Shown piece by piece: positions 14,923 through 24,205 of a stretch of DNA of 40,624 bases. Every line of letters begins with the position of its first letter. Within the stretch, counting starts at the first letter, position 1. The position numbers and the translations under genes are program-made. A model generated the notes under the pieces. That model saw only the letters and a list, made by a program, of their open reading frames with translations. It did no database searches and was not told the origin of the DNA. Origin of the DNA: an uncultured Pseudomonadota bacterium (lineage in GTDB: Bacteria > Pseudomonadota > Alphaproteobacteria > RF32 > CAG-239); the NCBI GenBank assembly GCA_949295005.1, contig CASFJL010000012.1, positions 1-40,624 of the forward strand. The letters are read 5' to 3'.

Positions 14923-17004
14923 TTATTTACAAGTGCCTTCGCAGCATCCGCAATCAAGTTGGATATCCAAATCACCCATAAATACTTCATCTTTACCCAA
15001 AGCGTTCGGGATGATGGAGAAGGTGTTTGAAATACCATCTTGAGCATCGTTGAACGGAAGTTTTGCAACGGAAGCCAAAGAAGCTACTGCACCGTGGGTA
15101 TCTCTACCGTGCATCGGGTTTGCGCCCGGAGCAAGAGGAATACCGGCTTTTCTACCATCAGGAGTGTTACCTGTTTTCTTACCATATACAACATTTGATG
15201 TAATGGTCAAAATAGACATGGTCGGAATAGAATTTCTGTATGTGAAGTGTTTTCTAATCATACCCATGAATTTCTTAACGAGGTTAACAGCGATTTGGTC
15301 AACGCGGTCATCGTTGTTACCATATTTCGGGAAGTCGCCTTCAACTTCATAATCAACAACAACACCGTTTTCATCTCTGATGGTTTTAACTTTTGCATAT
15401 TTGATTGCAGACAAAGAGTCAGCAACAACAGACAAACCTGCAATACCGGTTGCGAAATATCTCTTAACGTCTCTGTCGTGCAAAGCCATTTGAGATCTTT
15501 CATAGCAATATTTGTCATGCATATAGTGAATGACGTTCAATGTGTTGACATACAAACCTGCCAACCATTCCATCATGTCTTCATAACGAGACATAACTTC
15601 GTCATAATCTAAGTATTCAGAAGTAATCGGTCTGTATTTCGGTCCGATTTGTTCTTTAGATTTTTCATCGATACCGCCGTTGATTGCATAAAGCATACAT
15701 TTTGCCAAGTTTGCACGAGCACCGAAGAATTGCATTTCTTTACCAACAACCATTGAAGATACGCAGCAAGCGATAGCATAGTCATCACCGTGAGTTACGC
15801 GCATCATATCATCGTTTTCATATTGGATTGAAGATGTTTTGATAGAAATGTGAGCGCAGTATTCTTTGAATGCGTGCGGCAATCTCTTAGACCACAAAAC
15901 AGTCAAGTTCGGTTCCGGAGCTGTGCCCAAGTTTTCCAAAGTTCTCAAATATCTGAATGAGTTTTTGGTAACCAATGGACGGCCGTCGATACCAACACCA
16001 CCGATTGATTCTGTTACCCATGTCGGGTCGCCGGAGAACAATTCGTTGTATTCCGGAGTGCGAGCAAATTTAACCAATCTCAACTTCATAATGAAGTGGT
16101 CAATCATTTCTTGAGCTTGTTCTTCAGTGATGAGACCTTTTTTTAAATCTCTTTCAATGTAAATATCCAAGAAAGTAGAAGTTCTACCCAAGCTCATTGC
16201 AGCGCCGTTTTGCTCTTTAACAGCTGACAAGTAACCAAAGTATAACCATTGGATGGCTTCTTTTGCTGTTTTAGCCGGTTTAGAAATGTCGAATCCGTAG
16301 ATATTACCCAATTCAATCATTTCTTTCAAAGCTCTGATTTGTTCTGCAATTTCTTCTCTCAATTGAATGCGTTCAGGTGTCATTTCACCTTCGAGAGATT
16401 TGAATTGTTCTTGTTTGTCTTGGATTAATCTGTCGATACCATACAAAGCAACACGACGATAGTCACCGATGATACGACCGCGGCCATAAGCATCCGGAAG
16501 ACCGGTAATAATACCAGAGTGACGAGCTGCCTTCATTTCAGGAGTGTAAACATCAAACACACCTTGGTTGTGAGTTTTTCTGTATTTTGTGAAGATTTCA
16601 GAAATTTCGGGATCAACTTCATAGCCATAAGATTTGCAAGAAGTTTCTGCCATTCTGATACCGCCAAACGGTTGCAAAGAACGTTTGAACGGAGCATCTG
16701 TTTGGAAACCAACGATTGTTTCCAAGTTTTTATCCAAATAGCCGGCACCGTGAGATACGATAGAAGACACAACTTTGGTATCCATATCCAAAACGCCGCC
16801 TTTTTCGCGTTCTTTTTTGCTTAATTCGCAGCACATATCCCACAATTTTTTTGTAGCTTCGGTTGGACCAGCCAAAAAGCTAGAATCACCTTCATAAGGG
16901 GTGTAGTTCTTTTGTATAAAATCTCTTACGTTGATTTCTGATTGCCATTTACCGCCAACGAAACCTTCATAAGCAGATTGTGTTTCTGATGTTACTTCTG
17001 ACAT
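14923..17004 (-). CDS. pflB: Pyruvate formate-lyase large subunit lacking the glycyl-radical domain
   Basis: The 693-aa product covers the PFL barrel that splits pyruvate and CoA into acetyl-CoA and formate. The two catalytic cysteines are C413-C414 in IACCVSSM. Landmarks include [16 protein letters not shown] and [21 protein letters not shown]. coli PflB has 760 residues and ends with RVSGYAVRF; this protein stops after [14 protein letters not shown] and then has a unique tail, [18 protein letters not shown], with four Cys in a CxCCxxxC pattern. The missing part is encoded 99 bases downstream. The start at 17004 follows AAGGAGATAAAT. A separate promoter lies about 90 bases upstream. The break point matches a domain border, so this is a gene split, not a random truncation. 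Confidence 0.95.
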   Translation of the reverse strand: MSEVTSETQSAYEGFVGGKWQSEINVRDFIQKNYTPYEGDSSFLAGPTEATKKLWDMCCELSKKEREKGGVLDMDTKVVSSIVSHGAGYLDKNLETIVGFQTDAPFKRSLQPFGGIRMAETSCKSYGYEVDPEISEIFTKYRKTHNQGVFDVYTPEMKAARHSGIITGLPDAYGRGRIIGDYRRVALYGIDRLIQDKQEQFKSLEGEMTPERIQLREEIAEQIRALKEMIELGNIYGFDISKPAKTAKEAIQWLYFGYLSAVKEQNGAAMSLGRTSTFLDIYIERDLKKGLITEEQAQEMIDHFIMKLRLVKFARTPEYNELFSGDPTWVTESIGGVGIDGRPLVTKNSFRYLRTLENLGTAPEPNLTVLWSKRLPHAFKEYCAHISIKTSSIQYENDDMMRVTHGDDYAIACCVSSMVVGKEMQFFGARANLAKCMLYAINGGIDEKSKEQIGPKYRPITSEYLDYDEVMSRYEDMMEWLAGLYVNTLNVIHYMHDKYCYERSQMALHDRDVKRYFATGIAGLSVVADSLSAIKYAKVKTIRDENGVVVDYEVEGDFPKYGNNDDRVDQIAVNLVKKFMGMIRKHFTYRNSIPTMSILTITSNVVYGKKTGNTPDGRKAGIPLAPGANPMHGRDTHGAVASLASVAKLPFNDAQDGISNTFSIIPNALGKDEVFMGDLDIQLDCGCCEGTCK

Positions 17005-17052
17005 ATTTATCTCCTTTTTTATAACATCTATAAAATCAAAATCTCTTCAAAA

Positions 17053-17065
17053 AATACAGTGTATT
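17053..17065. repeat. Short palindrome in the pflB leader
   Basis: AATACA-G-TGTATT is a perfect 6-base palindrome around one base, located about 30 bases downstream of the pflB -10 box. It could bind a regulator, but in AT-rich DNA such short palindromes also occur by chance. Confidence 0.3.
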
Positions 17066-17088
17066 ATATAAATTTTTAAATCGCTTAG

Positions 17089-17116
17089 ACTATAGCTATT
17101 TTTTTGATAATGTCAA
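17089..17116 (-). promoter_or_regulatory. Promoter of pflB
   Basis: On the minus strand a perfect TTGACA (plus 17111-17116) and TATAGT (plus 17089-17094) are 16 bases apart. Transcription would give a leader of about 80 bases. The -35 region on the plus strand reads TTGATAATGTCAA, one base short of an FNR-type TTGAT-N4-ATCAA site, so no FNR site is claimed. Confidence 0.65.
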
Positions 17117-17150
17117 ACAAATATCTTCTTTTTTCTTAAAATAAATGCAT

Positions 17151-17179
17151 AAAAAAAGAGGAGTTTATCCTCTTTTTTA
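17151..17179 (-). terminator. Terminator of the coupling-protein gene cluster
   Basis: On the minus strand AAAAAAGAGGA pairs with TCCTCTTTTTT around TAAAC, starting inside the stop codon of the coupling ATPase. The run of T after the stem is seven bases long. Confidence 0.85.
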
Positions 17180-19393
17180 TCTTTCTAGTTCTTCTTGGCT
17201 AAATTCATCATCTCCGTCTTCATTCGGGTCATAGTCTAAACCAAGTTTGGAAAGCATATCATCATTCAAGTCTTCTCTTTGTGCTACAATCCAATCCGGA
17301 ACATTTGGGGAAGGCGGAAGCTTGGCTAATGTTGTCATGTGTTTATCCAAAAACCAACGTGGCGCATCAGCCATAATCGGTCTGTCAATAAAACCTTGCA
17401 TCAGAACAACTTGTTTTAAGGTCGGTAAGCTCAATAGCTCGGTTGTACTGATAACCGGTGTACCTTGTAATTGATAACTTACATTCTTTGAAAATGGATT
17501 TTGACCTTTCGCCGCTCCAAATCCTCCTTCTGTTCTGGAGAATGATGAGGTTTGTACAGTCTTGTTTCCAATCATCTTGGAAAAACGCTGTGCCGTTACC
17601 TCGTTGTTTTGAGATAAAATAACTTTGCAGGCTGTTGTAGAGATAACAGTCTCAAGGTCATCTTTACCATACTTACCTGAAATTTGTCCTAAGTCTTGTC
17701 CAATTAACAGGTATGAAACTTTTTGACCACGCCCAACTGCCGGACCTTCAATAATTGCACTCAATTTCGGCATGGTCGGAAACTCGTCAAGCACAAACAA
17801 TGTTGGAAAAGGTCCCATTTTACCGTCAGACTTGTTAACAAAATTAGGCGGGTTTGCTATCAAATAGTTTGACATTAAGTCAATAAATGTTCCTGAAATC
17901 ACACTCAAAGCCTTCGCATCAACCTGGTTAACTGATAAGTATACAGAAATTGGTTTCCATTGACCGGTAATCGGGTCTTTCATGCCTCTTAAGTCTTTAA
18001 AGTTAATGTCACTAAAGCTGGTTCTGGCTACAACGGCTGAGTTTTTGAAAATACCAATACCGCCAAAACCGGTTGATAATACTGAACCACGCTCTTTATC
18101 AGGCATTGAGCTTAATTGGCTTAATTCTACAATGCATCGTTGAGAATATCCAAATTTTCTGGCTTCTGAAACGGCTTCTTCCAGCAAATCTCTCATCGGG
18201 TCCGCCATGGCTGCCATTTGGTCTCCTTCTTCCAAACGGCGTTTGATATCTTCAGCCTGTTTAATTTGCGCTTCGGTAATCCATTCCAAAATCATAGCAA
18301 TACAAGCTTCTCGACCAACCCAACGCTCCGGTAACAAATTCCATGTCCCAATCGGCAGATAATTATCTATGGTTAAATTGCCAGAACGCAAATTGGCAAT
18401 TGCTCTTGATGCCATTGGATCATGCATCTCCAAATAATATCCTTCCAGAACTTTTTTATCTTCTTCATCTAATTTGCCTTCGCAAATTCGACCGATAAAA
18501 TAGTCATTGGCACGAGCTTTCTCGCACTTAAACGTAATAAAATGCAAAAATCCGGTTAGGGCTGCACGACCTGTTTTTGACCAGTGTGGGTCTGCGCCAC
18601 CTTTAGGATCTTCCACCAAAACATTACACATAGAGTCAATATACATATCTCTATCCGGACCAGGAGCGGGAATAGCCGTCGGTGACAATGGATTCCAACT
18701 TGGATAGTATATACCTTCTGCCGGATTATCTTCAGCACCCCAGTTAATTACAAAAACCGGTCCGACTTTTGCTCTGGCTCCTGTTGTCTGGTAACATAAT
18801 TCCGGTTTTGGATCGTTTACTACAATACTCATTCCGGGTGAGTGGAAAATTGTCGGCATAACGACTCCAACTGTTTTACCTGTTCCCGGAGGAGCGCAAC
18901 ATAGCGTTGATAGGGTTTCATTCATTTTTAATAAATGCCCTTTATAGCGACCAACTACCTGACAAAAACCATCAAGTAATCCCATCTTTTTAATATCGCT
19001 TAATTCTGCCAAACGTGCAGAACCGTGAATGTTTGATTGAAAACGATATGGATTGGTGCAAATACCAAATGCCAATATCGTCGGCAAACTTATAAATGGC
19101 AGTACCGGTAGCCATAAGCTCAATGAAAAACTTCCGTTATAAGCACTAATCTGCTTTATCCAATTCCAATAACGTGAAAATAAATAGTCAGGATGGTTGA
19201 TAACTGTTACAATAAATCTTCCAACATCATTAATACTTTGTTTGGATATGCCTGTTCCGATTAAATAACCTAACGGCATGGATATAATTGCTAAAATTAT
19301 GGTGACGCCAATTGCTGAAAGAACGGTAATTGTCATCCATTTTACCGCATTGTTATATTCTTCCCATTCTTGACCTTTTTTTTCTATTCCCAT
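17177..19393 (-). CDS. VirD4/TraG-type IV secretion coupling ATPase
   Basis: A 738-aa coupling protein, the hexameric ATPase that recruits DNA or protein substrates to a type IV secretion channel. Two N-terminal membrane regions (about residues 20-48 and 88-112) are followed by the family's IHGSARLAE motif (near 122), Walker A APPGTGKT (167-174), Walker B LFVLDEF (532-538) and the conserved VSYLLIGQDLGQI. The C-terminus is acidic (DPNEDGDDEFSQEELE). It is longer than classical VirD4, mostly through inserts between the Walker motifs. It is the last of five same-strand genes; no relaxase or VirB gene is in the window, so DNA transfer is not shown and protein export is equally possible. Confidence 0.93.
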   Translation of the reverse strand: MGIEKKGQEWEEYNNAVKWMTITVLSAIGVTIILAIISMPLGYLIGTGISKQSINDVGRFIVTVINHPDYLFSRYWNWIKQISAYNGSFSLSLWLPVLPFISLPTILAFGICTNPYRFQSNIHGSARLAELSDIKKMGLLDGFCQVVGRYKGHLLKMNETLSTLCCAPPGTGKTVGVVMPTIFHSPGMSIVVNDPKPELCYQTTGARAKVGPVFVINWGAEDNPAEGIYYPSWNPLSPTAIPAPGPDRDMYIDSMCNVLVEDPKGGADPHWSKTGRAALTGFLHFITFKCEKARANDYFIGRICEGKLDEEDKKVLEGYYLEMHDPMASRAIANLRSGNLTIDNYLPIGTWNLLPERWVGREACIAMILEWITEAQIKQAEDIKRRLEEGDQMAAMADPMRDLLEEAVSEARKFGYSQRCIVELSQLSSMPDKERGSVLSTGFGGIGIFKNSAVVARTSFSDINFKDLRGMKDPITGQWKPISVYLSVNQVDAKALSVISGTFIDLMSNYLIANPPNFVNKSDGKMGPFPTLFVLDEFPTMPKLSAIIEGPAVGRGQKVSYLLIGQDLGQISGKYGKDDLETVISTTACKVILSQNNEVTAQRFSKMIGNKTVQTSSFSRTEGGFGAAKGQNPFSKNVSYQLQGTPVISTTELLSLPTLKQVVLMQGFIDRPIMADAPRWFLDKHMTTLAKLPPSPNVPDWIVAQREDLNDDMLSKLGLDYDPNEDGDDEFSQEELER

Positions 19394-19406
19394 CTGTGTT
19401 CCTAAA

Positions 19407-20696
19407 TTATGCTACGTTCCTGATTAATTTTTTTATCTTCTCTGATTTGTCTTTGTCAATGGTTTCTATTGCTTCATCCAACGCTTTTGCAAATGGTTTG
19501 AGTTCTTTTGGTGTGCCGTTATCTATGCGTGTGACATTAATATTTAAATCATTCCATATTTCAAACATATCTTCTGCATTGATAATATTGCCGATTTGTT
19601 CTATGACATATGCCTGCACATCAAAATGATAATCTGATTCTTCTAATTTTTCTATTAGTGCATGTTTGGCTAAACCTATTTTCCTTACAGGAGAAATTCT
19701 GTGTGAACTCTCTGAAAACCACAAAGGTTCTTCATCATTAAATCTTTCTTCATCTGCTAACCAATCTCCAGGATCTTTGTCTATTAAGCATAAACAAATC
19801 TGGTTGGCGGCAATTCCAACAAAATCTATCAGATTATTCTTTATGGTAACTCCGTTGATAACATCATACCCTTTTTGTTTAAGAATATCTGAAACAGAAT
19901 TTCCAGAACTTGATTTGCCTGTCGTTTGAGGTTGATTCTTTTCAGATTTTCCTTTTGTATTTTCTTTTTTGTTATTTTTTTCTTTTTTGTTATTGGTTTT
20001 ATTATTGGGTTTGTTGTTATTGACTTCTGTTGCTGCCGGAGATTCGGTCTTTTCTTCAATAGCGGATTCTTTTTGAGCTTTTTTATCGTCATCAAAAGCA
20101 TCAAAATCAAAGTCAAAGTCTTCTTCATCATCAAATTTAAATAAGGAGTGTTCAAAATTGCTTTTTTCAGCCGGTTGTGCTGATGATAAAACTGGTGTCG
20201 GTAAAGGACTTTGTTGAATAGTACTCGTTTGAGCCGGAATAGGGGTAGGTAAAGTGTTTTCATATATGGAATTATCCATAGGCATTCTAACACTTTTAGG
20301 ACGAATTTCTTTGTATGATTTTTTCTTTTGTACTTTTTTTATGCCTGTTGTTTGGCTGATGATTTTTACTTGTGCAAAGAAAAGCTTTTTAAATAAGTTG
20401 ATGGGATATTTTATTACGGACATTAATAATTTTTCCCAAACGATTAAACTTAATGCAGCCCAACCGGTTAACCATAGCGGAATAAATGTAAGTATAATTA
20501 AGACAAAAGCCCATTCTTTTGCATCTGATATAATCCAGCCCGATAACCATAAATCCCAGGCATATTCCCAATGTTCTTTTCTTAATATGTCAAAACGCCA
20601 GTTTTTGAGCATAATTACTCTTATGCCTTCCAGAAAAAATATGCTCCAGAAAGCTCCAACAGCAATTATTCTTGTTAAAACTAGCAAAGGTTTCAA
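19407..20696 (-). CDS. Membrane-anchored protein with charged linker and globular C-terminus, coupling-protein neighbour
   Basis: A 429-aa protein of unknown family. The N-terminal 105 residues hold two or three membrane segments (around 5-30 and 62-95) and resemble the whole N-terminal half of the next gene upstream. A disordered linker (about 120-270) contains Pro/Thr-rich stretches, an acidic DFDFDAFDDD block and an Asn/Lys-rich block. The C-terminal domain (from GYDVINGVTIKNNLIDFVG to about 429) mixes strands and helices with several Trp; it vaguely recalls nuclease-related (NERD-like) folds, which I cannot confirm. It ends 13 bases before the coupling ATPase start, so the two are very probably co-transcribed. 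Confidence 0.82.
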   Translation of the reverse strand: MKPLLVLTRIIAVGAFWSIFFLEGIRVIMLKNWRFDILRKEHWEYAWDLWLSGWIISDAKEWAFVLIILTFIPLWLTGWAALSLIVWEKLLMSVIKYPINLFKKLFFAQVKIISQTTGIKKVQKKKSYKEIRPKSVRMPMDNSIYENTLPTPIPAQTSTIQQSPLPTPVLSSAQPAEKSNFEHSLFKFDDEEDFDFDFDAFDDDKKAQKESAIEEKTESPAATEVNNNKPNNKTNNKKEKNNKKENTKGKSEKNQPQTTGKSSSGNSVSDILKQKGYDVINGVTIKNNLIDFVGIAANQICLCLIDKDPGDWLADEERFNDEEPLWFSESSHRISPVRKIGLAKHALIEKLEESDYHFDVQAYVIEQIGNIINAEDMFEIWNDLNINVTRIDNGTPKELKPFAKALDEAIETIDKDKSEKIKKLIRNVA

Positions 20697-20755
20697 ATTT
20701 TACTCCTTAATTATGCTTATAATATCTTTTATAATCTATTTTTCTAAAAAAAGCA

Positions 20756-21247
20756 TTATTTTTTATTATATGAGGATAATTTATCTTGCAAGGCTGAACG
20801 AATTTCGTTTACTTCCTCATCTGACGGAGCACTCTTGATTGATTTGCATTTTACCTCTATTTGTTCTTCTATTTTCATTCCTTTTACACCCATGTTTTTT
20901 ATGGTGATATTTGATGTTTCTCCTTCATACTTTGCTATAAGTCTTTGATTGTGTATGGTTATTGGTAAAAGAAGCAATTTGATGTAATTTTGTTTGTATA
21001 AAAACTTCCAACCCAGTATCCATATAGGAAAAAATGATAAAATTAGAATAAAAAGCATATAATCCGAGCCTGATTTTATGCTGCCTCCGGCATTCCAAAA
21101 TTCTTTGATAATTTGCCAACTTGAGATTGAAAATGGATTGAAATTCCAAAAATATATCAGACATATTTTAAACAAACTCACATATATATAGGTCCATATG
21201 CCGCCTATGATGATGTGTTTGAATATGGCTTTTATTTTTTTTAGCAT
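20756..21247 (-). CDS. Membrane protein related to the N-terminus of the adjacent 429-aa protein
   Basis: A 163-aa protein with two strong membrane segments (about 10-32 and 62-80) and a lysine-rich cytoplasmic tail. The spacing and residues of W-N-F near 33, W near 44, the FWNAGG region, and LILSFFPIWILGWKFL match the neighbour's W-R-F, LWLSGW and LILTFIPLWLTGWAAL, so the two membrane parts are probably duplicates. The tail here is short, while the neighbour carries a linker and a globular domain. It lies 3 bases downstream of the 654-aa gene and 59 bases before the 429-aa gene. No function can be assigned. Confidence 0.8.
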   Translation of the reverse strand: MLKKIKAIFKHIIIGGIWTYIYVSLFKICLIYFWNFNPFSISSWQIIKEFWNAGGSIKSGSDYMLFILILSFFPIWILGWKFLYKQNYIKLLLLPITIHNQRLIAKYEGETSNITIKNMGVKGMKIEEQIEVKCKSIKSAPSDEEVNEIRSALQDKLSSYNKK

Positions 21248-21250
21248 CTT

Positions 21251-23215
21251 TTATTCTCTACCTTGAATTTTTAATGGTATTTGAATTTGTTGTTGATTGT
21301 TTCCTCTATTAGGATTGTCAACTTCATAACCATTCAATATTAAATTTTTCATTTTTTGAAAATTGTTTTTTCGATTATTATTTTCTGCATCTTTCATAAC
21401 CAAATTTTCATTTTCAAATTTTAATCCGCTGAGAGTAGCATCTTTCATATCATCAATTGCTTTTTGTTGATTGGCCTCTTGTTGAAGCGTTTGTGGCTCT
21501 TGATGATTTAATTTGCCTCTATATTCTGCAAGTTTGGGATTGGCTTTGGGTTGTTTGCCATTCTCATCATATCTGCCTTTTTTATAATCTTTGGTGCCGA
21601 TTTCAACAGCTTCTTTCATGTCTTTTGACAATGTTCCAAAAATTTTTTCAAAATCTTTAGGCGTGATGGTTTTATTTTTTTGAGCAAATTCCATAACTTC
21701 ATTTTTCAAAATGGAGCCTGCTTCTTGAACGCGCGCATCATATAAATCTTCCGGATTTTGATTTTCATGTGCTCTTTTATCTTGTAATTTATCATCTAAT
21801 AATGATGCTTTGGCATAATTGTCTGCATATTGCGCATATTGTGCTGACATTGTTGCCAATAACGGAGCTGTTTTGTTTATATCTCCGGCTGTTAACAGCT
21901 GTTTGATATCTGTGTTAGAGGCTTTGGCAAAATTTCTGATAGCTTCATTCTTTGCTAAAATTTCTTCAAATTTTCCGGCTTGAGCATCATCTTTAATTGA
22001 TTGTAAATCCAAGCCTTTAACATTGTTTTCCATCTTCTTTGATGATGTTTCTTCAACTTTTTCATAAAATTGTTGCGTATAATCTTTTTCTTTATTTGGT
22101 TTGGGCTTTTCTTCTTTTTCAGGCTTTCTTCTAATGCCGCTGCTTATTTCATTTAAAACACCGTAAAAAACATGATTGCATTTTTCAATGGTCCATTCTG
22201 CAACGGCGTTTATACCTGCAATGAACCATTTTTCAAACATGGCTTTGATAATATCTTCTTCTTTCCAATCAAGTTTTACATCTTCAGGACCATATTGATT
22301 ATCTGTTCCGGTATTAAATTCACCTTCATTTTTTTCTTCTGCTTCTTCTTCATTGATGCGTGTCGTTGGTTTTTGTGAAGAATTTTCTCCCTCATTAATG
22401 ACGGTATTGGCCTTATTCTTTTCTCCTTCATTTATTTTTATTCTTTTGGGTTCAGGTTTTAATTCTCCTGCCAAATATTTATTCCATGCTTTTTGAGCGA
22501 CAATACTTGACATGCCGGCATGCTTGTCTATTTTGCTTAATTTTTCTTTATCTTGCGTATTAATCTCTGTTTTGTTTCCGTTTTCATCATATTTGTATAA
22601 TTTTTTGTCTTTGCTAAATTCATATTTTTCTAATTTACCGTTTTCTTGACATGTTATTATTGAATTTCCTTCTTTATCAAATTCAACAGTTGAGATAACT
22701 TGAGATTTGTCATTTTTTAATATCATTTTTTTGCCGCTAATTTGCGTTTTGTCTTGAAGCGAGTTTATGATATCTTGATTCCCTTGAATCTCAATCTGGT
22801 CTAATCCGTTTAGTCTTAATTCTGTTTTTTGTTTTTCATCTAACTTGAAATTGGTATTGTGTTCAAAGGTAACTTTTTTTGTTTCCATCATTGATTTTAG
22901 GTTATCTATTTTTAAGTCCATGGCGGTGTTCTTATTCTTCATTGCTGAAGATTGGCAAAAATTGTTTATTTTTTCAAAGTCTGCAATATCATACTTGCCG
23001 TTGTTCAATGCGTCCAGATATTCTTCCAATCTTTTATCCAGCATTTCTGGCGTATATGTATCTTGAAAATTTTGCTTAGCTTCCTGATTGTCTGTTTTAG
23101 TCAAATTTTCCCATTGTTGAGCTATATCTTTTAAGCTTATTTCTTCAAGATGTTCTTGTTTTTTGTTTTCTGCATATTTTGCAATTGCTTGTTTTATATT
23201 TTCAGATGTTGACAT
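21251..23215 (-). CDS. Large hydrophilic unknown protein of the coupling-protein cluster
   Basis: A 654-aa, very polar protein rich in Lys, Glu, Asn and Gln, with no signal peptide. An N-terminal helical part is followed by a beta-rich section with Asp-Gly/Asn-Gly turns (about 120-225, e.g. FDKEGNSIITCQENGKLEKY). A low-complexity zone repeats INEGE-type units (about 260-300), an amphipathic helix with four Trp follows (about 315-350), and the C-terminal 300 residues are helical. It could be a cytoplasmic chaperone-adaptor or a substrate of the coupling protein; neither is shown. It is only 3 bases from the next gene, so co-expression is near certain. I do not recognise a family. Confidence 0.78.
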   Translation of the reverse strand: MSTSENIKQAIAKYAENKKQEHLEEISLKDIAQQWENLTKTDNQEAKQNFQDTYTPEMLDKRLEEYLDALNNGKYDIADFEKINNFCQSSAMKNKNTAMDLKIDNLKSMMETKKVTFEHNTNFKLDEKQKTELRLNGLDQIEIQGNQDIINSLQDKTQISGKKMILKNDKSQVISTVEFDKEGNSIITCQENGKLEKYEFSKDKKLYKYDENGNKTEINTQDKEKLSKIDKHAGMSSIVAQKAWNKYLAGELKPEPKRIKINEGEKNKANTVINEGENSSQKPTTRINEEEAEEKNEGEFNTGTDNQYGPEDVKLDWKEEDIIKAMFEKWFIAGINAVAEWTIEKCNHVFYGVLNEISSGIRRKPEKEEKPKPNKEKDYTQQFYEKVEETSSKKMENNVKGLDLQSIKDDAQAGKFEEILAKNEAIRNFAKASNTDIKQLLTAGDINKTAPLLATMSAQYAQYADNYAKASLLDDKLQDKRAHENQNPEDLYDARVQEAGSILKNEVMEFAQKNKTITPKDFEKIFGTLSKDMKEAVEIGTKDYKKGRYDENGKQPKANPKLAEYRGKLNHQEPQTLQQEANQQKAIDDMKDATLSGLKFENENLVMKDAENNNRKNNFQKMKNLILNGYEVDNPNRGNNQQQIQIPLKIQGRE

Positions 23216-23294
23216 ATTACACCTCTTTTGAACTTCTATTTATTATTGTGTATTTTAGCATAAATATTTTGTTTTGTCTATGTTTTTTGGCAAA

Positions 23295-24191
23295 TCATAC
23301 TTTTAATTTTTTTAAAAAATTTCCAAGCTCTTTATTTATTCTGATACCATCTTCCGGTTTGGCTTTTATGAGCCCAAAAAATCTATCTTTAATCTTTTGA
23401 ATTTCAATTGGTGCAAAGGTTGCCGGATTTTGGGTTAACATTTTAAATGCTCCGTCAGCATCGTTCTTAGATGTCTTAAAATAATTTTTGACTAATCTTT
23501 CTGCATCTACGGGATATTCTTCTTTTTGTATGGCTTCTGTATATTTTTTTATTCTTTCAACACGTTTTTGGTGCTCTAATATTATTTCTTTTTCAATCTT
23601 TTTTCTTTTAGCTTTTAAGCGTCTTTTTTCATATGCAATTTCACAGCTTTCAAGTTCAATCAACACCTCAACATAAGATATTATTGCCATTTGCAGGTTC
23701 TCATTATTTTGTTTTTCTGCAAAATTTAATAACTCTTCATCTTTGGCTTGCGGATTTATGGATAAAACTTCTGTCGGATGGGCTTTTATCATAATATCCC
23801 AACCAATTAACATATCAGAGGCTAAGGTTTTTCCAATATAGGGTTTGAATCTGGGCTTTAACATATCTAGTTCAAACTTGAACTTTGGTTCTGTTAAGTT
23901 ATTTTCTTTGCTTATTGCTATGATTGCTCCTGTATAATTTAAATAGGCATTATATAATACATCTTCTTCTTCTGCCAAACCGTTATTTTTTTTGGGTGTT
24001 GTTGGTTCATCTTTATAATCTTGAGCCATGACATCAGTGTCTTCTTCTGTCATTTCGGTAGCAATAAATTCTTTGAGCAGAGCCTCAAATTGAGCGTCAT
24101 CATCTTCTTCTTGTTTATTGATATTTACACTTTTTGTATCATCAACGTCTGAAAGAAGGTTGTCTATTTTTTCTTTATCTGTTTTATCCAT
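23295..24191 (-). CDS. Acidic helical unknown protein, first gene of the coupling-protein cluster
   Basis: A 298-aa soluble protein. The first 75 residues are strongly acidic and likely disordered (EEDDDAQFEALLKEF, TEEDTDVMAQDYKDE). The middle (about 75-190) is helical, and the rest includes a highly basic coiled-coil-like helix (KRRLKAKRKKIEKE, about 195-225). No catalytic motif is seen. It starts the minus-strand series that ends with the coupling ATPase, with a 79-base gap before the 654-aa gene. The start codon has GAAAAGAG upstream. Function unknown; a structural or adaptor role is only a guess from context. Confidence 0.75.
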   Translation of the reverse strand: MDKTDKEKIDNLLSDVDDTKSVNINKQEEDDDAQFEALLKEFIATEMTEEDTDVMAQDYKDEPTTPKKNNGLAEEEDVLYNAYLNYTGAIIAISKENNLTEPKFKFELDMLKPRFKPYIGKTLASDMLIGWDIMIKAHPTEVLSINPQAKDEELLNFAEKQNNENLQMAIISYVEVLIELESCEIAYEKRRLKAKRKKIEKEIILEHQKRVERIKKYTEAIQKEEYPVDAERLVKNYFKTSKNDADGAFKMLTQNPATFAPIEIQKIKDRFFGLIKAKPEDGIRINKELGNFLKKLKV

Positions 24192-24205
24192 GCTCTTTTC
24201 TCGCT

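Noticed and set aside
15247-15612. Plus-strand open frame opposite pflB
   Set aside because: It lies wholly within a strongly conserved enzyme gene, has no ribosome-binding site, and its composition is what the complementary strand would produce.
17100-17120. FNR-like site before pflB
   Set aside because: TTGATAATGTCAA is one base shorter than the TTGAT-N4-ATCAA consensus, and the right half is incomplete; it also coincides with the -35 box.
20254-20838. Plus-strand open frame of 194 codons with hydrophobic segments
   Set aside because: It is antisense to the two membrane-protein genes; hydrophobic stretches arise from their complementary strand, and no start signal is present.
17177-24191. 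Integrative or conjugative element
   Set aside because: A coupling protein is present, but no integrase, relaxase, direct-repeat ends or tRNA-adjacent junction could be seen.
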